Of a stretch of 5,604 nt of DNA, positions 1-5,533 are shown one piece after another. The DNA is from Collinsella sp. TF05-9AC (GTDB taxonomy: Bacteria > Actinomycetota > Coriobacteriia > Coriobacteriales > Coriobacteriaceae), in contig NZ_QSSH01000026.1 of assembly GCF_003438495.1 (NCBI RefSeq), positions 1 through 5,604 on the forward strand. The letters are read 5' to 3'. The notes under the pieces are model-generated. The model saw only the letters and a list, made by a program, of their open reading frames with translations, searched no databases and was not told the origin of the DNA. Numbering within the stretch: the stretch's first letter is position 1; every line of letters starts with the position of its first letter. Position numbers and translations under genes: made by a program.

Positions 1-14
1 GCCCCCGACGTGAG

Positions 15-35
15 AAGTTGTTACCCCGGTAACTT
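15..35. repeat. Short inverted repeat downstream of the SIS enzyme gene
   Basis: GTTACC (20-25) and GGTAAC (28-33) form a 6-base inverted repeat with a 2-base centre; AAGTT (15-19) and AACTT (31-35) give an alternative longer stem. It lies 13 bases past the enzyme's stop codon (48-50). There is no T-run on the minus strand, so a terminator call is weak; it may equally be an operator of a gene beyond the window edge. Confidence 0.3.
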
Positions 36-47
36 AATACCGCTCGA

Positions 48-1016
48 TTAGTACTGCTCGATGCCCATGTAGCGACGAACCTCGGGGCTGTGGTCGAAGA
101 CCTTGCCGCGGGCGGCGCGCAGCTCGCAGCTCATGTTGTAGAAGAAGATCGGCTCCAGGTACGAACGCACGCTGGCAGGCACGTCGCCCACGCCGTACTC
201 GAGCGCATCGAGCACCATGACCGTATCGGTATGCGTGTTGAGGAACGCCAGCGCGCGCTCCTCCATGGGACGGCACTCGCCCGATCCGAGCTGTACAAAA
301 TAGAATACGCCGGGCTCGGTGGCTTCGAACGGGCCGTGGAAGTACTCGCCGGAGTGGATATAGCAGCAGTGCTGCCACTGCATCTCCATGAGCGAGCAGA
401 TGGCCATAGCGTAGGTCTGGCTAAAGTTGGGGCCGGAACCCAGGATATAGAAGAACTCGTGCTGCTGGCAGAGCTCGGCAAAGCGATCGCCCAGCTCGGC
501 GTTGACCTTCTCGCGGGCAGCGGGCAGCAGCGCATCCATCTGCTTAAGGCCGGCGTACATGTCGGCAAGCGCCTCGTAACCCTCTTGCTGGTCGAGCAGC
601 TCGGCAGCCATCAGGGCGCCGATGCCCTGCGGCACCTCGGCCTGCGGCACGCCTTCGCCCCACGGATAGACCCAGGTGGTCCACTTGCCGTTATCGATCT
701 TGGAGCCCTCGCAGTCGGTGAGGGCGACAACCTCGGCGCCGGCGGCCAGCGCCATCTCGCAGCCGTCGACGACCTCCTGCGTGTTGCCGCTGTGGCTGCA
801 GGCGATGACGAGTGACTTCTCGCCAAGACTCTTGGGAGCCATCAGGCAAAACTCGCGTGCCGTGTAGACCGTCGAGGTAAACGTGGTGGCCTCGCGCTTG
901 AGTAGCTCGTTGGCCGGCATGAGGTCGATCATCGAACCGCCGCAGGCGATCCAAAAGACGTTCTCAATCTTGCCCTTGCGCTCGATAATTTCCTGAACCA
1001 GATCATGTGCGTTCAC
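48..1016 (-). CDS. Double-SIS-domain sugar-phosphate enzyme, FrlB-like (fructosamine-6-phosphate deglycase/isomerase family)
   Basis: A 322-residue cytosolic protein with two SIS (sugar isomerase) domains. The first SIS has the nucleotide-like fold motif FWIACGGS (residues 21-28) and the phosphosugar loop SHSGNTQE (74-81). The second begins at FYILGSGP (189-196). The motif SGEYFHGP (222-229) matches the position of the catalytic glutamate segment in the GlmS isomerase domain and in FrlB. The segment after it (EPGVFYFVQLG, then MEERALAFLNTHTDTVMVLD) and the C-terminal DHSPEVRRYMG resemble E. coli FrlB as I recall it; that protein is about 340 residues. There is no glutaminase domain, so it is not GlmS. 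The family splits phosphorylated Amadori compounds such as fructoselysine 6-phosphate, but other amino-sugar or deglycase substrates are equally possible here. The start is GTG at 1016-1014, chosen because AAGGAGG lies 9 bases upstream. The gene has its own promoter region and follows a GntR regulator that probably controls it. The substrate is unproven. Confidence 0.88.
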   Translation of the reverse strand: MNAHDLVQEIIERKGKIENVFWIACGGSMIDLMPANELLKREATTFTSTVYTAREFCLMAPKSLGEKSLVIACSHSGNTQEVVDGCEMALAAGAEVVALTDCEGSKIDNGKWTTWVYPWGEGVPQAEVPQGIGALMAAELLDQQEGYEALADMYAGLKQMDALLPAAREKVNAELGDRFAELCQQHEFFYILGSGPNFSQTYAMAICSLMEMQWQHCCYIHSGEYFHGPFEATEPGVFYFVQLGSGECRPMEERALAFLNTHTDTVMVLDALEYGVGDVPASVRSYLEPIFFYNMSCELRAARGKVFDHSPEVRRYMGIEQY

Positions 1017-1025
1017 GGTGATGTT

Positions 1026-1032
1026 CCTCCTT
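1026..1032 (-). promoter_or_regulatory. Ribosome binding site of the SIS enzyme gene
   Basis: AAGGAGG on the minus strand, 9 bases before the GTG at 1016. This near-perfect anti-16S match decides the GTG start over internal ATG codons and suggests strong translation once transcribed. Confidence 0.85.
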
Positions 1033-1072
1033 GTGTGGCGGCTTTGAACGACGACAGCTCGTACCTGCGGTC

Positions 1073-1095
1073 GTTCTATGTTGTCCTATTTATAG
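1073..1095. repeat. Putative regulator box 1 (23-base direct repeat, copy overlapping the -10)
   Basis: Begins GTTCTATGTT on the plus strand. It matches the box at 1135-1157 at 20 of 23 positions, in the same orientation. Within the box a roughly 10-base unit is repeated: GTTCTATGTT then GTCCTATTTA. It covers the predicted -10 and start point of the SIS gene promoter, a typical repressor position. The likely ligand is the GntR-family protein encoded next door, but that is inference. Confidence 0.6.
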
Positions 1096-1117
1096 CACGC
1101 ACGACGATGCACGTGAA
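1089..1117 (-). promoter_or_regulatory. Predicted sigma70-type promoter of the SIS enzyme gene
   Basis: On the minus strand, a -35-like TTCACG (1117-1112, 4 of 6 consensus bases) and a -10 TATAAA (1094-1089, 5 of 6) are separated by exactly 17 bases. Transcription would start near 1082, giving a leader of about 65 bases before the GTG at 1016. The -10 lies inside the downstream copy of the 23-base box, so a protein bound there would block RNA polymerase. This is a motif prediction only. Confidence 0.6.
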
Positions 1118-1134
1118 GTCATTTCACCAAATTT

Positions 1135-1157
1135 GTTCTATGTTGTTCTATCTATGG
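1135..1157. repeat. Putative regulator box 2 (23-base direct repeat, upstream copy)
   Basis: GTTCTATGTT followed by GTTCTATCTA, so the 10-base unit matches its partner at the first seven bases (GTTCTAT twice). It lies 62 bases from box 1, close to six helical turns, so both boxes face the same side of the DNA. It ends just before the regulator's stop codon at 1161, at about -53 to -75 from the predicted start. It could act with box 1 in cooperative or looping control. Confidence 0.55.
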
Positions 1158-1160
1158 ACG

Positions 1161-1916
1161 TTAGATGTCGAACACGTAGCGCGAGCCCACGATCTTTTGG
1201 CGTCCGAGCAGCAGGGGCCGCCCGTCCGCATCGGTAAAGTATGCCTCCATATAGAAGAGCGGCTCGCCGACCGGCACCTCCAGCAGCGGGGCCGCCTGAG
1301 CATCAGCAAGCGCAATCTCCACGGTACAGGGGTCGGACTTGAGCGGCGCGCGGCCCGAATGCTCGGCAACGAGCGCAAAGATTGAGTTATCGGTGAGGTC
1401 CTCGTCGGCCAGCGTCTGCAGGTAGGGATGGTCGGCGAGCACAAAGGCGTTGTTCTCGAGCATGACAGGGATGCCGTCGGCCGTGCGCACGCGCTCGACC
1501 ACGATAAGCTCGCAGCCGGGCTCCACGCCAAAGAACGCCGCATCCTCGTGCGTCGCCGCGACCACCGTGCGCGACACCAGACGCGCGCCCGGCACCATGT
1601 CGTTGGCAGCACAACCCTCAGTAAAGCTCTGGACGTCACCCTTCTGGCGAATCTTGCGCTTGAGCTTGGGGGCGCACACAAACGTGCCCCTCCCCTGCTG
1701 GCGGTTGAGATACCCCGCGCGCGACAGCTCCTCGATGGCACGGCGCACGGTGATGCGCCCCACGCCGTAGGACTTCGCGAGCTCCATCTCGGCAGGAATG
1801 CGCGAGCCGGCGGGGTACACGCCGCGCGCGATCTCGCCCTTTAGGTCGTCCATGACCTGCTGGTACAGCGGCACGGCGGGCACGTCAGTGCGGTCGGTTT
1901 TATCGTCGAATGCCAT
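1161..1916 (-). CDS. GntR family transcriptional regulator, HutC subfamily (UTRA domain)
   Basis: A 251-residue one-component regulator, the usual length for the HutC subfamily. Residues about 15-80 form the winged helix-turn-helix DNA-binding domain: VPLYQQVMDDLKGEI, then PAGSRIPAEMELAKSYGVGR, the recognition-helix region ITVRRAIEELSRAGYL, and the wing RQQGRGTFV. Residues about 98-245 form the UTRA ligand domain, which in this family binds phosphorylated sugars or small metabolites; its ending, GRPLLLGRQKIVGSRYVFDI, is typical. The start ATG at 1916-1914 lies 2 bases after the recQ stop, with GGAG (1927-1924) inside the end of recQ, so translation is probably coupled to recQ. No separate promoter is evident. 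The paired boxes just past its 3' end suggest that it represses the FrlB-like gene downstream. The effector is not readable from sequence; a phosphosugar substrate of that enzyme is the natural guess. Confidence 0.93.
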   Translation of the reverse strand: MAFDDKTDRTDVPAVPLYQQVMDDLKGEIARGVYPAGSRIPAEMELAKSYGVGRITVRRAIEELSRAGYLNRQQGRGTFVCAPKLKRKIRQKGDVQSFTEGCAANDMVPGARLVSRTVVAATHEDAAFFGVEPGCELIVVERVRTADGIPVMLENNAFVLADHPYLQTLADEDLTDNSIFALVAEHSGRAPLKSDPCTVEIALADAQAAPLLEVPVGEPLFYMEAYFTDADGRPLLLGRQKIVGSRYVFDI

Positions 1917-1918
1917 CG

Positions 1919-3895
1919 TTACACTCCATCCCGCGCATGCTCGGACTCAAATTCTTCAATCGCCGCCATAAACTGCTCGCCAAAGGCGTCGGCTTTTTTC
2001 TCGCCAATGCCGTTGACCTGGATCAGCTCCTCGCGCGTCTGCGGACGCAGGCGGCACAGGCCGCGCAGGGCCTTGTCGGAAAAGACCATATACGGCGCCA
2101 TCTCCAGCTCGGTCGAGATCTCCTTGCGGAGGGCACGCAGGCGCTCGAACAGCTCGGCATCGTCGCCAACGCGCGGGCGCTGATCCAGCTCGGCCTCCTC
2201 GCGCAGCAGATCGACGGCGCGGCGGGCGCGGGCCGAGGCCTTGCGCTTGGACGCGCGACGCTTAACGGTAAAGGCGAACGCCTCGTCCTCGACCTCGCCG
2301 GCACGCGGACCCAGTCCCACGACCGGGTACTGCCCCTGCGAGGTGGCCAAATAACCGCGACCGCACAGCTGGCCGATGATGTCCTTGATGCGCCCGACCG
2401 ATTCGCTCGACAGCTCACCGTAGCCGCGCTCCTCGTCCAGATGCATCTGGCGAATGCGCTCGGTGTTGCCGCCGTGGAGCACGTCGGCGATCAGCGACTT
2501 GCCAAAGCGCATGGGACGCGTGGCCACATAGCGCACGGCGGCGCGGGCCATATCGGTGACGTCCTCGACCTCGAACTGCGTGAGACAGTTGCTGCAGTTG
2601 CCGCAGCCCTCGGCGTCGTCTGCCGTGCCGCCCGCGGCGGCTGCCGCATGCTCGGCCGCGGCTTCGTCGCCAAAGTAGCGCAGCATGTATTCGCGCAGGC
2701 AGCCGGTGGTATTGCAGTAGCCCTCCATCTGGCTGAGCAGGCGATAACGGTTCTGGAGCGCCCACGCGCGCTGCTCATCGTCAAGCGCCTCGTCGGCCGC
2801 ATCGCCGCGGTCGATCAAAAAGCGCCGCATGCGGAAATCGTTACCGTTCCACAGCAGATGGCAGCTGGCCGGATCGCCATCTCGGCCGGCGCGGCCCGCC
2901 TCTTGGTAGTAGGCCTCGATGCTCTCGGGCACGTTGTTGTGGATCACGTAGCGCACGTTGGGCTTGTCGATGCCCATGCCAAAGGCGTTGGTGGCAACCA
3001 TCACCTGGATATCGTCGTCGATAAAGGCGCGCTGGCTTTGACGACGGGCGTCGTTGCCCATGCCGGCATGGTAGCGGCCAACGCGAATGCCGATGGGGCC
3101 CAGGTCCTCGGCAAGATCGCCTGCCAGCGCATCGACCGTCTTGCGGGTCGAGCAATACACGATGCCGCTCTCGCTCGAATGCGCGATCACATAGTCGCGC
3201 ACCCACGCGGCCTTGGCCTTGTCGCCCATCTCCTCGCAGCCAAAGTAGAGGTTCTTGCGATCGAAGCCCGTCACCACCGTCGCGGGGTTTTGCAGGCCGA
3301 GCATCTGCTGAATGTCCGCACGCACGCGCTCGGTCGCCGTAGCGGTAAAGGCCGCCACGATAGGGCGCTGCGGCAGGGAATCGATGAACTCGCGAATCTG
3401 CAGGTAGGCGGGGCGGAAATCCTGGCCCCATTGGCTCACGCAGTGGGCCTCGTCAATAGCCACGAGCGGCACGCCAATGCCGCCGTCCGCCGCGGCCTCC
3501 TGCGCAAAGGCTAAAAAGCGCGGCTCGAGCAGACGCTCGGGTGCCACGTACATAAGCTGATAGCGGCCCTCGCGCGCCCGCTTGAGCACGGTGTTTTGCT
3601 GGGCCGGGGTAAGGCTGGAGTTGAGATAGCTGGGTCGCGCACCCGCCGCGAGCAACGCACGGGTCTGGTCCTCCATAAGCGACAGCAGCGGACTCACCAC
3701 AAAGGTGATGCCGGGCAGCATGAGCGCGGGCACCTGGTAGCAAATGGACTTGCCGGCGCCCGTGGGCATAACACCCAGCGCATCGCGACCGGCAAGGATC
3801 GCATCGACCATGCGGTCCTGTCCCGGGCGAAACGAGGTGTAGCCAAAATAGGCGCCGAGCGTGTCGAGCGCCATCTGCTGCATGCTATCGGTCAT
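1919..3895 (-). CDS. recQ: ATP-dependent DNA helicase RecQ
   Basis: A 658-residue superfamily 2 3'-5' DNA helicase acting in recombination repair and fork restart. Motif 0 is FRPGQ (22-26), Walker A is MPTGAGKS (43-50), and Walker B is DEAH (148-151) followed by the RecQ aromatic loop CVSQWGQDFRP. Later come the TATAT motif (184-188), ATNAFGMGIDKP (301-312) and motif VI YYQEAGRAGRDG (329-340). The zinc site uses C399, C431, C434 and C437 (GCGNCSNC), with an alanine-rich insert of about 20 residues between the first two. A winged-helix RQC region follows (about 455-540), then a lysine/arginine-rich linker and a C-terminal HRDC domain (about 578-650) ending in a helix-hairpin-helix-like NGIGEKKADAFG. 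Slightly longer than E. coli RecQ (about 610) because of the insert and linker. The start ATG is preceded by AGGAAA. It heads a likely operon with the GntR gene. All helicase motifs look intact. Confidence 0.96.
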   Translation of the reverse strand: MTDSMQQMALDTLGAYFGYTSFRPGQDRMVDAILAGRDALGVMPTGAGKSICYQVPALMLPGITFVVSPLLSLMEDQTRALLAAGARPSYLNSSLTPAQQNTVLKRAREGRYQLMYVAPERLLEPRFLAFAQEAAADGGIGVPLVAIDEAHCVSQWGQDFRPAYLQIREFIDSLPQRPIVAAFTATATERVRADIQQMLGLQNPATVVTGFDRKNLYFGCEEMGDKAKAAWVRDYVIAHSSESGIVYCSTRKTVDALAGDLAEDLGPIGIRVGRYHAGMGNDARRQSQRAFIDDDIQVMVATNAFGMGIDKPNVRYVIHNNVPESIEAYYQEAGRAGRDGDPASCHLLWNGNDFRMRRFLIDRGDAADEALDDEQRAWALQNRYRLLSQMEGYCNTTGCLREYMLRYFGDEAAAEHAAAAAGGTADDAEGCGNCSNCLTQFEVEDVTDMARAAVRYVATRPMRFGKSLIADVLHGGNTERIRQMHLDEERGYGELSSESVGRIKDIIGQLCGRGYLATSQGQYPVVGLGPRAGEVEDEAFAFTVKRRASKRKASARARRAVDLLREEAELDQRPRVGDDAELFERLRALRKEISTELEMAPYMVFSDKALRGLCRLRPQTREELIQVNGIGEKKADAFGEQFMAAIEEFESEHARDGV

Positions 3896-3897
3896 GG

Positions 3898-3932
3898 TTT
3901 CCTAACGTCCAAGTCATCTGCCGCCGATTATA
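3898..3932 (-). promoter_or_regulatory. Predicted -10 box and ribosome site of recQ
   Basis: A perfect TATAAT on the minus strand (3932-3927) lies about 32 bases before the recQ ATG at 3895. AGGAAA (3903-3898) is the ribosome site, with rather short spacing. No good -35 is seen 16-18 bases further upstream; that stretch is GC-rich and can form a small hairpin (CGCGG 3941-3945 with CCGCG 3953-3957). The promoter may therefore be weak or activator-dependent. Confidence 0.45.
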
Positions 3933-3994
3933 CGCCGCCACGCGGACCGGTGCCGCGCCGCTGTCGGCCACGGGCGATGCAATCCGAAAGGAAC

Positions 3995-4046
3995 GAGCGT
4001 GGATTTTTGAACACTTTCCGGATGAGCGTGGATTATTTCCCACTTT
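3995..4046. repeat. Direct repeat pair with core GAGCGTGGATT
   Basis: Two 23-base units, at 3995-4017 and 4024-4046, match at 19 of 23 positions with a period of 29 bases. Both start GAGCGTGGATT and end CACTTT. The second unit is also the left arm of the neighbouring inverted repeat, so the core occurs three times in about 95 bases. Such clustering suggests a dispersed intergenic repeat family rather than chance. Confidence 0.7.
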
Positions 4047-4089
4047 GAGCCCGTCATCAAGCAAAAAACGGGAGATTATCCACGCTCAT
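4022..4089. repeat. 20-base inverted repeat with nested hairpin
   Basis: The left arm 4022-4041 (ATGAGCGTGGAT at its outer end) pairs with 4070-4089 at 18 of 20 positions, the outer 12 without mismatch, across a 28-base spacer. Inside, CCCGT (4050-4054) can pair with ACGGG (4068-4072), which competes with the outer stem for a few bases. It lies about 125 bases upstream of recQ and is not followed by a T-run on either strand, so it is not an obvious terminator. It could be a small non-autonomous mobile repeat or a structured RNA element. Confidence 0.7.
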
Positions 4090-4094
4090 TCTGC

Positions 4095-4153
4095 GACTAG
4101 TCATTGGGGACGTTCCTGAATGACTAGTCGTTTAAGAACGTCCCCAACGACTA
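4095..4153. repeat. Compound REP-like palindrome with alternative pairings
   Basis: The left arm 4098-4115 (TAGTC, one mismatch base, TTGGGGACGTTC) pairs with 4136-4153 at 17 of 18 positions across a 20-base loop. The outer left part GACTAGTCATT (4095-4105) is also a perfect inverted match of AATGACTAGTC (4119-4129) in that loop, so a second, mutually exclusive stem is possible. GACTAGTC is itself an 8-base palindrome and occurs twice. The layout resembles REP/BIME intergenic repeats. No REP-associated transposase lies in this window. Confidence 0.7.
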
Positions 4154-4200
4154 AGCTCTTGACAAGCGCGGAAACGTCGCTGGTTGAGCATAAGTCAGAC

Positions 4201-4326
4201 ACTATGACCCAATCCAGGGGCACGGAAACGACAGGAGCCCCCGCTCGTGACCGCGGGTCGGGGCTGCGACATTGTTGTTGAAGTGCCAGAGGCGCAGCCG
4301 CGCCGCAACGAGGTTGGGAGGCTCCC
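4201..4326 (+). ncRNA. Candidate IS110 bridge RNA region (left end)
   Basis: IS110-group elements transcribe a bridge RNA from the non-coding left end; its internal loops pair with donor and target DNA. This 126-base segment has strong folding potential on the plus strand. AGCCCC (4236-4241) plus CGC pairs with GCG, a 4-base bulge, and GGGGCT (4260-4265). TTGTTG (4275-4280) pairs with CAACGA (4306-4311), enclosing a 10-base one-sided loop (4281-4290) and an inner stem GGCGC/GCGCC (4291-4295 with 4300-4304). I could not match loop bases to the supposed donor or target sequences, and IS621 bridge RNA is longer (about 177 bases), so this is a position- and structure-based proposal only. Confidence 0.3.
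4316..4326 (+). promoter_or_regulatory. Transposase ribosome site inside a small hairpin
   Basis: GGGAGG (4316-4321) lies 5 bases before the GTG start at 4327, a good ribosome site that supports this start. The same bases can fold as GGGA-GGC-TCCC (4316-4326), hiding the site right up to the start codon. This would keep transposase translation low, as is common for insertion sequences. Confidence 0.5.
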
Positions 4327-5450
4327 GTGCCTAGATATTCTACCGCCTTCGGAATGGACGTACACCTCAGGTCCACCACCGTCTGCGCGCTCGACGCGGA
4401 GACGGGCGAGGCCGTGACGAGGAGGTTCCGCGGCAACCCCTGGGGCGAGGTCGCGGAGTGGATGTCGGGCTTCCCCGGCCCGTCGCTCGCCGCCTACGAG
4501 AGCGGCTACCTCGGCTTCGCCCCGCAGAGGGAGCTCTCCGCGCTCGGCGTCGACTGCGTCGTCGCGGCCGTCTCCAGGGTCCCGAGGTCGGCGGCAGACT
4601 TCTCGTCCAAGAACGACCGCAACGACGCGGCCAGGATGGCCAAGGCGATACTGTCGCACGATATCTCCCCGGTATGGGTGCCGTCCCCCGAGATCGAGGG
4701 GCTCAGGGACCTCGCCGGGGCCCACGACGCGGCGACCGCGAGGCTCGCGGCGGCGAAGCAGCGGCTCCTGGCGTTCCTGGCCCGCCGTGGCTACGCCTAC
4801 GGCGGCACGACGCCGGCCGGAAACCCCCGGAGGTACTGGACGTACGACTTCCTCAGGTGGCTCGACAAGGTCCGGCCCGCCGACGACGGCGGCATCCGGG
4901 CGCTTGCGGCGCTGAGGAGCGAGGTCGAGGCGGCCGCCGAGACGCGCGACGACCTCCTCGCCGAGTACAGGGCCGCCGTCGCGGCGGGGCCCCCCTCTCG
5001 GCGGAGGTCGAGGCGCTCCAGTCGATCAAGGGGTGCGGCTTCGCGCTCGCCGCCGCCTTCGCGTCCGAGGTCGGCGACTTCTCGAGGTTCCGCTCCGGCA
5101 GGCAGGTGACGGCCTACTTCGGCCTCGCCCCGAAGCAGAGGTCGAGCGCGGACTCCGTGCGCCTCGGCGGGATCAGCGGGGCCGGCAACGCCCTCGTCAG
5201 GAGGCTGGCCGTCGAGGGGTCCTGGAGCTACGTCCAGGCGAGCCACCAACCGAAGCTGATGCCCAAGGGCAGCGGCGTCCCGCTCGAGGTGAGGATGCAC
5301 GGGAGGAAGGGGTCCGAGCGCCTGCTCCGGCGGCGCGAGGAGATGCTCGCCAGGGGCATGCCCCAGGCGAAGGCGAACGCCGCCACCGCCGCCGAGCTCG
5401 TGAGGTGGCTGTGGGCCCTCGGCGCGATGTGCCGGGAGGCAACCGAATAG
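4327..5450 (+). pseudogene. IS110 family transposase, split by a frameshift
   Basis: A DEDD-type recombinase that moves IS110 elements, guided in this family by a bridge RNA. The N-terminal half (GTG at 4327) shows the RuvC-like tetrad: D11 (FGMDVH), E58 (AAYESG), D97 and D100 (KNDRNDAARMA). A coiled helical linker follows (about 150-215). At the G4C6 run 4986-4995 the frame breaks. The first frame continues into a meaningless arginine/serine-rich tail ending at 5109. The frame one base back carries LSAEVEALQSIKGCG, then RSGRQVTAYFGLAPKQ and the serine-bearing SADSVRLGGISGAGN, that is the Transposase_20 domain, ending at TAG 5448-5450. Restoring one base gives 374 residues, a normal length. 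A single-base loss is the simplest cause; sequencing error in the homopolymer or ribosomal/transcriptional slippage remain possible. Many AGG arginine codons and high GC mark it as foreign to the neighbouring genes. Confidence 0.88.
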
Positions 5451-5463
5451 ACATAGCCCCCGT

Positions 5464-5533
5464 CCCGGCGAGCCGGGCAGCCTTCGGGGATACCCCCGCT
5501 TTCGCTGGGCGCGCGGCAGCGGCCGCATGCGCG
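5464..5533 (+). other. Structured right end of the IS110 element, three successive hairpins
   Basis: After the transposase stop three hairpins follow: CCCGG/CCGGG (5464-5468 with 5473-5477), CGGGG/CCCCG (5485-5489 with 5494-5498, loop ATAC), and CGCGC/GCGCG (5510-5514 with 5529-5533, enclosing GCGGCCGC). None is followed by a T-run, so they are not classic intrinsic terminators. They may shield the element from read-through or, if this is an IS1111-type member, form part of a guide RNA encoded at the right end. Confidence 0.4.

Larger units (their letters stand above)
3896..4326. other. Gene-free intergenic region between recQ and the IS110 transposase
   Basis: These 431 bases separate the divergent recQ and transposase genes. 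I see no convincing protein gene. From left to right they hold the recQ -10 region, a 23-base direct repeat pair, a 20-base inverted repeat, a compound REP-like palindrome (4095-4153), about 40 bases of ordinary sequence with an isolated TTGACA at 4159, and the structured left end of the insertion sequence. The open frames that cross it lack family motifs and are antisense or out-of-frame extensions of neighbouring genes. Confidence 0.7.

Noticed and set aside
90..815. A 241-codon plus-strand frame inside the SIS gene
   Set aside because: Antisense shadow of a gene with clear SIS motifs; no ribosome site or family signature.
1910..3514. A 534-codon open frame on the plus strand, antisense to recQ
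   Set aside because: It mirrors recQ codon structure in GC-rich DNA, has no recognisable motif and is rich in leucine, alanine, glycine and histidine; recQ on the other strand has every family motif.
4022..4089. Bidirectional terminator
   Set aside because: No T-run on either side and no gene in the window whose transcript would end there.
4159..4164. TTGACA as a -35 for the insertion sequence
   Set aside because: No acceptable -10 at 16-18 bases downstream; the nearest AT-rich hexamer (CATAAG, 4189) is about 24 bases away.
4195..4725. Minus-strand frames over the left end and start of the transposase
   Set aside because: Low-complexity arginine/glycine-rich translations opposite a clear DEDD domain.
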